In this document: piece by piece, positions 39,074 to 49,371 of the stretch | Layout: each line of letters begins with the position of its first letter | Numbering within the stretch: position 1 is the first letter of the stretch | Origin: Taeniopygia guttata | Lineage: Eukaryota > Chordata > Aves > Passeriformes > Estrildidae | Length of the DNA: 64,000 nt | Reading direction: 5' to 3' | NCBI RefSeq assembly: GCF_048771995.1 | Contig: NC_133024.1 | Coordinates: 90,428,501 to 90,492,500, forward strand | Notes under the pieces: model-generated | Database searches by the model: none | What the model was told of the DNA's origin: nothing | What the model saw: only the letters and a program-made list of their open reading frames with translations | Program-made: the position numbers and the translations under genes

Positions 39074-39142
39074 TCAGGACCGCGCCGTCTGGTGCTCGCC
39101 GGTGCCGCCGGGCTCCCTGGCTCGCCTCCTCACTTGCCACAT
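39074..39142 (-). other. Upstream ORF, 22 codons, in the putative ATP11A 5' leader
   Basis: An ATG at 39,142-39,140 opens a 22-codon frame ending in TGA at 39,076-39,074, only 14 bases before the ATP11A start codon and in a different frame. Its context is weak (T at -3). If the leader starts upstream of 39,142, this frame would be scanned before the main ATG and could dampen translation. Whether it is transcribed is not shown by the sequence. Confidence 0.35.
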
Positions 39143-39209
39143 GCAGAGAGCCGCGCTCGCCCCGCCGGACCGCTGTGACGCCGGCCCGGCGCTCGCCGCC
39201 GTCCCCCGG

Positions 39210-39218
39210 CTATGCCAT
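39210..39218 (-). other. Minimal upstream ORF (ATG-GCA-TAG)
   Basis: ATG at 39,218-39,216 is followed by one alanine codon and TAG at 39,212-39,210. It is in frame with the ATP11A ATG, so it also closes the main frame and supports initiation at 39,059. Tiny start-stop elements of this kind can stall or divert scanning ribosomes. It matters only if transcription begins upstream of 39,218. Confidence 0.3.
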
Positions 39219-39385
39219 GTGCTCGCCGCCGCCGCTGCGGCGCGTCGCCCCACGGCCCCGCATGCCCCACGCCGCCGTCGCCGCCGCTACAGTCCCGCCG
39301 AGGGCAGGCGGAGGGGACTGCGCCGCCGGGATCGCCCTCCCGCCCCCGCCCGCTGCGCTCTGCCCGCCGCGCGCGCCGCCCAGGG

Positions 39386-39392
39386 CTTTATC
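39386..39392 (-). promoter_or_regulatory. TATA-like box upstream of ATP11A exon 1
   Basis: On the minus strand, in otherwise almost pure G+C sequence, stands GATAAAG, one base from TATAAAG. A start site about 30 bases downstream would lie near 39,360, giving a 5' UTR of about 300 nt in the same exon as the ATG. This is inference: CpG-island promoters often lack a working TATA box. Confidence 0.25.
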
Positions 39393-39450
39393 CGGCGGGC
39401 GGGGCCGGGGCCGCCCCCGCGCCGCTCCCCCCGCCCGGCCCCGCTCCTGG

Positions 39451-39464
39451 CGCGCGCGCGCGCG
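39451..39464. repeat. (CG)7 dinucleotide tract
   Basis: Fourteen bases of alternating CG lie within the promoter island, about 400 bp upstream of the ATP11A start codon. Alternating CG favours Z-form DNA under negative supercoiling, and the tract is prone to length variation and methylation. Confidence 0.8.
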
Positions 39465-39699
39465 GGCCCGCCCGGTACCGGCCCGGCCCCCGCCCGGCGC
39501 GCGCCGCTCTGATCGCGCCGGGCGGCCCCGGCGGCGCGCACGTCACGCGCGGCGGGCACGCGCGCGCCGGCGGCCGTGCCCGCTTCCCGTCCCGAGCGTC
39601 CCGTCCCGCGCGCGGCTCCCGGAGCGGCCGGTACCGGCTCCCGGCGGGGGCAGGCGGGAAACCTGCCCGTGCCTGGGAATGGGGTGGGAACACTGGCGT

Positions 39700-40190
39700 G
39701 AGCCAGTGCATTGTGCCGGAAGCACTGGAAACTGGGAGGGGAGGGGAAACTTAGGGAGAAGCCAGAGAGTAAAATTGGGTGCGTTGGGAGGGAACTGGGA
39801 GCGCTGGTGGAGAGCCAGGGAGTGGCACTGGGGGTAGTGGGAGGGAACTGGGAGCACCGAGGGTAGCCGTGAGCCGATACTGGGAGAACTGGGATGGCAC
39901 GAGAGCACGGAGTGAAAGCCAGGGAGTGATGCTGGGAGCACTAAGGGGAGTCCGTGCATGGTTCTGGGAGTACTTATAACTATAGAATGGATTGGCTTGG
40001 GTTGGAAGGGACCTTAAAAGATGGATCAAGGTCTAATCCCCTAGCTATGGGCACGAGAACCGTGGTGGGACAGGGGTGGAGCTAGGGAACGTTGCAGGGA
40101 TCACTAGGGCGAGGCGGGAAGTGATACTGAGAGTACAGGGAGGAAACTGGGAGCGATGGAGGGATGGGCGATACTGGGCGGGCACGGGGA
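39700..40190. repeat. Degenerate GC-rich minisatellite (GGGAACTGGGAGCA-like)
   Basis: The plus strand repeats variants of 'aactgggagca', often followed by 'agccagggagtg', at irregular 30-70 bp intervals. Copies are near 39,728, 39,796, 39,827, 39,847, 39,879, 39,929, 39,962, 40,125 and 40,146. Units differ by substitutions and small gaps, so the array is old or constantly rearranged. It lies directly upstream of the ATP11A CpG island and is split by a CR1 insertion at about 39,977-40,062. Similar CTGGGAG arrays are common beside genes in bird genomes. Confidence 0.65.
39977..40062 (-). mobile_element. CR1 LINE 3'-end fragment inside the minisatellite
   Basis: The plus strand reads 'atagaatggattggcttggg' followed by 'ttggaagggacctt' and 'ctatgggcac'. 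This is the complement of the CR1 3' UTR, so the element lies on the minus strand with its 3' end at about 39,977. Only about 85 bp remain, the usual severe 5' truncation. The terminal octamer repeats have shrunk to about one unit. Confidence 0.8.
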
Positions 40191-40194
40191 GCGC

Positions 40195-40560
40195 CGAGGA
40201 ACGACAGGCGGTGGTAGTGGCTAATCCCCGCGCCCCGCCCTCACCTGCGCCGCGCCCCGGGCGGGAGGGAGCGGCCGCCGCGCCCTTCCGGGGCGGAGGT
40301 GCCCGCGGCGGGACGGCGCCGACCCCCGCCCGCCCCGGCGCCTCCCGGGGACGCTGCCTCGCCGTGCCGGTCCGGCGGAGCCCGGCGTGCCTCCTCCGCC
40401 CGGCCGCGGGACGGGCTGCCAGAAGCGCCGCGGGGTCCGAGCTGCGCTGGGGCGAGCCCCGCTCCGCCCGGCCCGGCGGCCGAGGAGCGGCGGCGCTGGG
40501 GCGCAGCTCCGCGGGGACAGGCGGGACCGACCCCGCCTGCGAGCGCGGCAGGAACAGACT
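40195..40560. promoter_or_regulatory. Second CpG-rich block, possible alternative first exon
   Basis: A second very GC- and CpG-rich block starts about 0.5 kb upstream of the main island, separated from it by the minisatellite. On the minus strand it contains CGCAG|GTGAGGG with the boundary at 40,245/40,244, a good splice-donor consensus. A transcript starting near 40.3-40.55 kb could therefore splice from here into ATP11A exon 2 or a downstream acceptor, giving an alternative 5' exon; a separate non-coding transcript is equally possible. The long plus-strand frame over 40,076-40,639 is a composition artefact. Confidence 0.5.
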
Positions 40561-40701
40561 GAGAAGCCTCTGTGCGGTGACAAGCCCAAACATCGCAGCC
40601 CTGCTAAGCCCGCAAACAGTAGAAATTACTTGGTGGTGAAGGGATAAGCAGAACTCGGCAAAAAATGCGCACGAAGGACAAGTAGAAGTGCATCATTAGT
40701 T

Positions 40702-40726
40702 CCCCCCCCCCCTTTTTTTTTTTTCC
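40702..40726. repeat. C11-T12 polypyrimidine tract
   Basis: Eleven C followed by twelve T and two C on the plus strand mark the right edge of the GC-rich promoter region. Such tracts mutate in length readily and are weak points in sequence assembly. Confidence 0.9.
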
Positions 40727-43700
40727 TAGATGCCTAAAACAACACCTTTTAGGTATTTAGGCCTTTGTTTTCTGCAGCTGTTGTTTTTTCACACCGAGGA
40801 ACTCGCTCAAGTTTGCAGGAATCTTTTACCTAGTCTCAGGTTACTCTCTACAACTTCACATAGAATGAAAGCTCTAAACCAAATACTTTCTCAAAATCAA
40901 TTGAAAATTATTAATTTTATAAAATTTAATCTTTTACTAAAAAGAGTCGATTTTTAGCAAAATCTGAATTGGATGTTTATGAAAATCCATTCCATCCTTA
41001 GCAGCAGTCACATTAGCTATCCCTTATTTTCCAGTTCGTGGCTAAAACAATGAAGATTATGCTTATTTTGGCTTTTGTTTTGTCACAATTACGTAGCTCT
41101 CTGGACACCAAATATTCTACCACAAAGAACACACAAATTTCTAGTACAACAAACATGTAGAAAAAATAGAAATTGAACTATTTGAGATCATTCCATAAAT
41201 ACTAAGAGAAAGAACATATGACTGTTTCTTTACAGGTCACCTTTAATGTAGGTGCATTTTATAAATTCAGCAGTTTTTATTGCTGGTTAGATTGCAAAAT
41301 GTATAATTTAATGCACACTAAGTGCACTGTGGTCAAGCTAATGTTGCTGTTCAAACTCTAAGGGGATGTTGGTCTAAACACCAGTTTTCATCTTTGTTAC
41401 AACTAATAATTTATATTCATTTTGCAGCACCTCCCATTTTCATGTTCCTATTTACAGACCTAACACTTCTGTGACATAGGTTTCTGTACTTGCATTTCAG
41501 CTTCAAGAAATCATCATTGAAATTGAAAGGTGAAAATAAAAAAAAAATCCATGAAATAACAGGATTTTTTTCTCAAAATTAGCAATTCTGCATGAATTAA
41601 CACAAAACTTCCTTATTTTCTGTTTATTTACAAGAACACTTACATATTAAAATCATATGTGTGCATGTCATCAGTCTTCAGGAAACTAGTTTATTATCAA
41701 GAAAAAACTACAGAAGAACTTCATGAACATAAAATGATAGTTTCAAAACAAACAGATTGCAAAGCTGTAACAGGAAATTGTTTCCATTGCATTTTAGCAT
41801 ACCTCTCTGTCTAGCTATTCTAATTTCAAAGAATTCAGGGAATATTCATATTTTGTAATATTTTTTTCAAGTTATTCAGCTTTTATTCAAACAGTACCAT
41901 TATTCAATCCAATCTTTGTAATGGCATTGTTTCTTACCTGGGTTTGGAGTGAAAGCAAATTTTCAAATTATGGAGAAAGTTGCTTTGTAAAGTTTTCTTT
42001 CTTTTAATACTTTCAGTAGTTTCTTTCATTCAGATGCTGCAATCTGTTTTTTTCACTTCATTGAGTGTCCCTGTGCCATGCCCACGTTACTTGGTGCACC
42101 TCATGGAGCATCTCTGAAGGGAAGGAAGTTCACCTGCTGAGCTGGGAGCAGTTAACAACAGTTCAGTTCTAAGCATGACCATCATGGAGATATTGCTGAA
42201 ATCCTTGCTGTTTACTCAGCTTAGGTAGCCAAGGTGAGGCTGCAAGAAGCATTTTGCTCAGATCCAGAGTCTGGAAACAATTCATAGGTGTACATTGGCT
42301 GCATTCCCTGAGGTGAAAGGGGACCAAAAAGCTCCTGTCCTCACTGACTTTCAATCCAGGGCAAGTGGACACACAGATACAGCCATTTCCAGGCTGCTGC
42401 TCAAGCAGTGCTGAACCATTTTTCTGCCCTTCCCTACACTGCCAGGAAAGAGAGAAAATGAGCACGGCTGGGTTCTGGGCACATACTGCGGTGAAATCCC
42501 ATGCTACATTAGCCCTTTGTGCCCATATTTCCACAAAAAGGGCAAACACAGAAGATAGCACTGGTAGGACACTGAAGGTTGGCACAGGACCTTGCCAACT
42601 GAGCCATGTTTGTGCACAGCACACATATTCGACTTTTGGAGTGACAAGCTTTTCCAGGGTCAGTGTGCAACTGAGGAGGGTGTTGAGGTCACACTTCTGA
42701 CTTAGGTACATCAAATCTGCCTAAGTCAGGCTTAAGGTGCCTGAGTCCTTTATTGGATCTATCCTAAAGTGACCTGCTGAAGGTCACGTTGTAACTTAGC
42801 AGTCAAGCCAGATGAGGAGCCTTGATCTTACTGGTCATGGATCTGTTCTGCCTATTATGCAATGTTTCACTTTTAAGCAATTTATTAAACTAATCATCTT
42901 TGTCTTTGGTAATGCCATCACATTTATTTCACTACTCCTTTCTCATTTTAAAAATGCCTAAAATTACCTGTATTTTCTAAATTTCTTGTGTCTTTTCTGA
43001 CTGCAGATTTGACCTTCTGTTCCATTGCTCTCTGTTTCTCTTTCCTATTCTGATTGATTCCTTGTGATCCATTACTAACCTTTCAGGATACTGCTACCTG
43101 CCCAACTGAATTAACACATTCTCTAGATCTTACTACTTACCACAGAATCTCACACCCCTCCTGATTTACTTACTGTGTCAGTACAGCTCTCCTTGAAACA
43201 TCACACTCATTCTATAATAGCATTAAAAATCAGGGTGAATATGTTAGTGTGCAAAAGATATACTTTTCTTATATACAGATGTATTTTCTATTACTTTTCA
43301 ACCCTTATTAAGTAACTTGATTTCATCATTGCAGTGAAAATGTTGAGACTGGTCCAAGGGCAGCAGCTCACTACGTGCTGGATTCTCTTCTTGAGGCAGT
43401 AACAGATATTTTGCAGTTTAGTCCAAATTGACTTTTGAAGGTGGGAAGGCAGAGTTTAAAGCTGGGCTCCACAGTTCTCACAAGCTTGCTGGTGATACAA
43501 TATAAATGGACAACATGGTAGACTTTAGGATTTTTGTTCTAGATTTTTGTTTAACATCTGTTTAGGTTCCTGCTTTCTATTATGGTAGTGGCTATTTACC
43601 TCTAGTAGTTTTGGCCAAAGTTATTTAATACTTCTTGGAAAAACTATATGTAGGTGATAAGAGTTGACTTGGGCATGTGTGAGAATAGTGGGAAATGACA

Positions 43701-46700
43701 GAGATTGAAAAGCTGTTAATTGTGTGCAGCTTATCTGCTTGAGAAGCTGCTATGTGCTCTGAGTGAAATTATTTATCCTGCAGTGTTCCTGGCTTTTTCC
43801 CCTATATCACTTCTTGATTGTGTCTCTCCCTCTATTATATTTCTGAAAAGTTAATGAAAATAACAACTTCTTCTCATTCTTCAGTCACCATATATTTAAA
43901 TTAGTTAATTGGTACTAAAAAGAGAAATTATTCCCTTAGTGAACAGATGTTTGTGTTTTGATCTATTGAAGTAGTAGTTTTTCAGATCTTTCTGAATATT
44001 GTTTGTGAAAAGAGATACCAACAATAATTCTGAAATATGCTTTATATTGAAAACGTTTTACTGCCTGGAGTTTTTGACAGATGTACTTAATTTGAAGAAG
44101 AATATAATTAACAGTTACGGTGGTACTCTGACAACTTACCTGCCCAGGACAGATAAAAAATTGAAGGTGAAGACAAAGCAAGTAAAATTATTAGCATCAA
44201 ACTGCTCTGATGGTGATTGTAGTAGAAGTAGAGTAGCCCAAAGTACAGTGAGACAAAAAAACACTGGACATTGAAGATCACTCTTGATTGACTTTTTTTG
44301 TCTAGATCTGTTAGGTTTTTTGATTTTTTTTTTTCCAGAAAACATGTATGTGAAAAAGAGACACATTTCTGGCTCTTTGACCTATCTGTTTCTAACCTTT
44401 GGCAATAATGCATAACTTCTCTTATAGTCAAAAGTTAAATGCACTGTCATTATGACACCATATAATTCCCACATCCTTGCTAACAAAGGTGACCTTTGTT
44501 AAATAGTTTCTTAACAAAATCCTCTAAAAGAACAGAGCCCTCTAAACAGATGCAATCAAATAAATGCACATCAGTTAAAATAATTTGGCTACCATCTTCT
44601 GCCAGATCAGGCAGTCAGCTACAATTACAACCAAGATTTGTTCATCTGCTTTATCTGATGCAAGAGATCCAATCCCTGGCTGCTGCAAAGCAATCTTATT
44701 CATCAAGAAAGGCACAGGAGTCAGGAAGGTCTTACTACTGACACAGAACAGTCACATGGACCACTTGGAAGACTTGCCCCATCACTGTGAAACAGTGTGT
44801 GAAACTCATTAAGAGGAAGCCCAGCCTCCACCAGAGAAAGCTTCTTCTGGGAAGAGAAGAGTCTTGCTGTTGGCTGCTATGGTTACTAATGTGATTTCCC
44901 GTTTGCTTCCTTGTTCACTCACCTGCTTTCTCATTCAAACACCACGCACAAGTACCTCCAGAGATATTTGTTGTTGGAATAGTGACAAACCTCATTAGTA
45001 GCAGCGATGCACATTCAAAGAGAAAAAAGATACAAATTATCAGCAAATAAACATAAGAAAGGAAAGTGATGGAATGTATGAGTATTGTAAATAATATTCT
45101 GTCCTTGCTGCTTTGTGAACTTTGTGTTCTCTTCACTTTGGATTTGCATTAATGTTAGTCTTGCCTTATGTCTCTATTTTACACCTCAGTGCTTCAATCC
45201 GGCAAAGAACTCCCCACAGTCAGACTCCTGTGACTGTAGAGCTGAGTGCAGCATCAGGATTTAGATGAGCAAAATATTGTGGTTTATTTTTGGTATCTTA
45301 AAGGAACAAGCACATTGTTTTGCTATTTTATTTTGGTAGCACTTCACAGGTCTTGTTCCCACCTTTACATACGGTTTTTTTTCACCTTTTACACATTTCT
45401 GATTAGACAGTCTAACTGTATAGTAGTCCTACACTATGAAACTGTCAAAGTACAAATAAATTGCATGTCTTGAGGCTGCTCCCCCCCACCCCTCACCAAA
45501 TATCAAGAAAAAAAGAGATAACTTTTTTTAAAGTGTGAAAAATCCTGTCATTTTCCATGATAATTACTAGTTAGTACAACTAGTGTTTATCATAATGCAC
45601 TTCCAGGTTAGAAAATACTTTTTGAAAATACTTTATAGCCATAAAAGCAAGCAGCTGATTCTCCAAAAGGGTAGTAAATAATAACGATATCACTTTCTGG
45701 CTACTTTAATGTCATCTGTAAAATTACTTTTGTTTTGATGTAGCATTCAATCGAAGCTGGAAGAAATCGTTTAGTGGTTTGTTCTTTCCCACCAAATAAG
45801 ACACTAAATATAGCAATATCAGCATTCTGGGCTTCAAAAAAGCTGTGGTTCAGGTTTCTCAAGAATATCTGCTTTTTCTCCTGACTGTGTTCAATTTGTT
45901 TTATAACTGTTTATTTAGGAAGCATGAGTAACTGCAAATCAATACATAAAGTACCAGAAATATTAAACACTACAAAAATGATCCTTTCACTTAGATAATA
46001 ATGATGCAGTCATACAGTCATCAGATTTTCCGGTTTGAGAGTTACTGCTGGCTAGAGGACAAATTCCTAAGAAAGGGACACAGCACTGCAGCCTAAGGTC
46101 TGACTTGTCCCACTGCCCGTGTACCTTTGCATTGTTCTGTCTTCCCTTGCCTTTTTGTTGTTCTTGGAAGTGCATGCTCAAGGGCTGGGAGTGGTAAGGG
46201 TGTGGTGGTGGAAGGAGAATATCCAAAATAGGGTCCTTTCTTCACCCCTTCATGCCTCCTGGTGACCCCGCAGTCAGTAGGGATGGAAGTAGGATGGCTA
46301 TAGTCCATTATTTTTCCTGTAGGTAAATCCCAGGTGACAGTGACACAGACTGCACCTCTTTCATTTCCATTGTCCAAAAATCATCACCATTTCCTCTCAG
46401 ATCAGAAAAAAAGAAAAAAAAAAAAATCAGTATTCCTATATGTTTTTTCAAAGTAATTTTTTTCATCTGCCTGGAGCATATACCCTGCTTTTATGGTGAC
46501 AACTTATTCAATTGAGAAGTAGTTCTTTAAGATGCTGCTATGTTTTCCCTTACTGCAGCTCTGTTTCATCTCCTTGAGCACTGCAGAGGCTGGGCATGAT
46601 GAGCATTTTGTGGACTGGGAATCTTGCTGTGAGGGAACATACTGAGACTTAGCATTTTGTAGATGGATTCAATGAAGCGTGTGAGATCCCCAAAAGCTCT

Positions 46701-49258
46701 CAACCATGACAACATTCAATTCCATCATGTCACTTGCTGTGAAACATGCAATGGCTACAGCCGTTGCTCCTTTTTTCATGTAAGAGTTTGCCTATAATTT
46801 TAATACAGTTGCTGTTACAAGTTTGTTCCAATTGACATTTGTATATTAAGAAACATTGCTTTAGTTTAGTAGTCAATAATTCCAAGAAGAATGTTTCCTT
46901 CTGACAGAGATGTATTCTTCCAAACTTTTACATCTTTACAAAAGGCCTCATAAAGATATAAATTAGTTGCATAAAAGGGCAAAAAGAAAAAATGTATTAG
47001 CATTTTCATTGTCTTATTTTTCCAGAGCACAGCATATTGTAAAATATGTCTATATTTATATAATTACAGATGTTTTAATTCCATATTCTCCTTTAACATT
47101 CCACACCTTTAAATCCTCTAGAGGGAAGCAGGAAGGGGAGCCAGATTTTATAGAGGCTGGTACTCTGTAGACAGATGTAGAAATTGGCACATCTAGCTCT
47201 GGTCTGCATAAATTTTGTAAACATGACAAAATTTGTGTAGCTTGCTGAGAGTATGGAGGTAGAATTTTGTGACTATGAAAGTAGCTTGCCCACTGACACT
47301 CGGTGTGCTTTTGCTCTACTGCAGGTTTGGTTTTTTCTGTGTTTTCCTTTATGTCACGTAATGGGAATAAGGATTCTAATGCTAAATAGAAAAGGAGTAA
47401 TAAACAGTAGTGATGGCATCCATGCCTTGTCATGATGCTTCCCAACGCTGTCAGTTCTGAAAGAAAGCCCTCCTGACTTACAGCACAGTAGGGAAATCAA
47501 GCTCACCTGAGTTACAGCAGAAAGAGAATCAACATCTATACAGGGTGAAAAGGCTGGTGAGGAAAAGATTTTACCAAGAGGCTGTAGTTTGCAAAGCAGC
47601 AGTGTTTCCTGAGATGTTCAGACTGTGCAGGCTGAGGTAGCTTGTTCTGAGGAAGCTCATGTCTCCATGTAACTGGTCCTAAATTCTGGTTAGGCAAACC
47701 AAAGCTCTTCCTGGCTTTGTGTTCTTACCTGAAAAGCCTGTTTGCTGGAGTAGGCTGTCCTGGCAAGGGACATCAGTTACCACCTTGTCAACAGGTGAAA
47801 GCCTCTGCTGGACCCAGGCAGAAGCTGCTAACAGGGGGTTTGGCTTTCTAGTGTCCAGAAATGTGGGACAGAAAAAAAATATCCTTAGCTAGGAATTAAT
47901 CTAGGGAAACTGATGTTTAGTAGTAGTGAACTTACAGTGGAGATAGATAATACAACCAGAAACCATTTAAGAGGGATATATCAGCAGTAAGCTAAGTACT
48001 ATGAGTAAGTGCCACCAACGCTATTTGGTACTCTATAAATAGATATGTCAACTAGGGCAGTCCTGCAGCAGCCATTCAGTGTTGACTGATTTTAAGATAG
48101 TTAAGGCTGCTGTTGCTTTGCCCCATTTTGCTGCTACAGCTTCTGCAAAGCTGGCTGGTGCTGGAAAGGAAGGGCCAGGCTGTGACAAGTGCATGGTTGG
48201 TATCTTCTACAACTAGAGCTTTAACATCCTCAGGTGAAAGGAGAGAATAAAAACTATCTGACTTTTTGAGTATTCCTCTTTCCTTTGCTTCCTAAAATAA
48301 TTGTTTACTGGCAGTTTACTGCCTAAAATTAGGCCACCTTCAGTGTAACTGCAGAAAGATCAATGTGGCTGAATTTTCCTATACATGGAGATGGAGCTGT
48401 GATTGAAAGCCAAATAAAGTAGGAGTTCTGTCCCAGGAGGCACAGGCCTGCCCTGATGCATCTGAACTGGGGAGTGCATGTGCCTATGTGACATTTCTAG
48501 AATGAGTCCTGTAATGGGTATTGATTTATAGCTGGATATGGGAGGGTTTGTTCATGTTTTCATAGTGCTGTTGAAATCGAGTTCTATAATTAGCAACTAC
48601 TTTGCCTCCTGTATATTTAGAAGCACATGAGCAAAGAGGAATTTCAATTTTTTGCCTTAGTTTTCCATATTGCTTAGAGAGGGGAGTAAGGGAAATGTCA
48701 GTTTTCCCACTCTTCCCTCCTATGCCCTTCATCCCCCTTTGGAAAGAGAAGGTGGTTCAGGTTAATCATCAAAGGCAAGATATTAAGAACCCAGTAAAGA
48801 GATAAGAGATTTATGAAGGCTTCCATGCTTTAAGGTCATGAGTCAGGGATTCCTTCCTTGAAACACTTAGCCCTTAGACTGCCTTCCCATCTTTGCTTAC
48901 TACTGTGCAGTCCCATTGATGTTGGTGGACTGGCACATGAGCAACAGATGAATTTGCATCACACTGAATGAATCTGAATGGCTTCTTGCACTTCTGTAGA
49001 GCTGCTTTGAGCTTTAGGGGTGGTGACAGTGAAGACAGAAACAAAGTCTTATGAAAAAATTTGACCAAGTCTTGGGCAACTGCTAGCCAGAGAGAAGAGG
49101 GATGAGGTGAAGGGAGTAGAGAGAACAAAGGTGGGTAGCTCTTATCATTTAATTCCTGACGTAATTATTTATAAATGTGTATATGACCATATGCATACAA
49201 ACATCTTTTTTCTATTTAATAGCATGATTACAGTGAGCCCCTTTAGTACCAGTCACTG

Positions 49259-49261
<3 letters not shown>
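40727..49261. other. Intergenic DNA upstream of ATP11A, no identifiable gene
   Basis: AT-rich with a GC-richer patch at 42,090-42,730 that carries a 181-codon minus-strand frame (ATG at 42,711, stop at 42,169) and an overlapping 111-codon plus-strand frame. I recognise neither. A second such patch lies at 45,990-46,380. Small palindromes occur at 42,698-42,728 (9-bp arms) and 44,481-44,501 (10-bp arms around one base, containing AAAGGTGACCTTT). No repeat family recognised. Confidence 0.5.
42698..42728. repeat. 9-bp perfect inverted repeat
   Basis: 'tgacttagg' and 'cctaagtca' are separated by 13 bases, overlapping the start of the open frame at 42,711. TGACTTAG resembles AP-1/MAF-type half-sites. 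Arms of this length can occur by chance. Confidence 0.6.

Positions 49262-49312
<51 letters not shown>
49262..49312. repeat. (AC)25 microsatellite
   Basis: About 51 bases of uninterrupted AC dinucleotides on the plus strand. It is long and pure enough to be highly polymorphic. Confidence 0.98.
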
Positions 49313-49317
<5 letters not shown>

Positions 49318-49342
49318 ATACAAAATCATGGCACCTTTCTAA

Positions 49343-49371
49343 TAATGCATAGCCTGGTGTCCTATGCATTA
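49343..49371. repeat. 10-bp perfect inverted repeat, 9-nt loop
   Basis: 'taatgcatag' and 'ctatgcatta' flank 'cctggtgtc', about 30 bp after the AC microsatellite. It could extrude or fold. No function is implied. Confidence 0.75.

Larger units (their letters stand above)
38760..39660. promoter_or_regulatory. CpG island / ATP11A core promoter
   Basis: The sequence changes abruptly from AT-rich to very GC- and CpG-rich at about 38.76 kb and stays so to about 39.66 kb, covering exon 1. It includes GC-box-like GGGCGGGGCC on the plus strand near 39.40 kb, runs of C and G, and a (CG)7 tract at 39,451-39,464. This is the classic form of a housekeeping-type vertebrate promoter. Several frames stay open through it on both strands only because GC-rich DNA lacks stop codons; they are not genes. 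The transcription start is not determinable from sequence, but is expected between about 39.1 and 39.4 kb. Confidence 0.8.

Noticed and set aside
39060..39142. N-terminal extension of ATP11A to a start near 39,142
   Set aside because: The in-frame codon there is GTG, not ATG; the nearby ATG is out of frame, and the strong-context ATG at 39,059 matches the family start.
38724..40639. Many long open frames on both strands across the GC-rich region (up to 343 codons)
   Set aside because: Stop codons are rare in such GC-rich DNA; the frames overlap on both strands, are proline, arginine, alanine and glycine rich, and show no domain. Only the 13 ATP11A codons are supported.
44481..44501. 10-bp palindrome 'taacaaaggt' around one base as an operator-like site
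   Set aside because: Arms of this length are expected about once in 64 kb by chance, and no context supports a function.
46093..46377. Exon-like minus-strand frame of 94 codons
   Set aside because: No ATG at its start, no supporting splice pair and no recognised domain.
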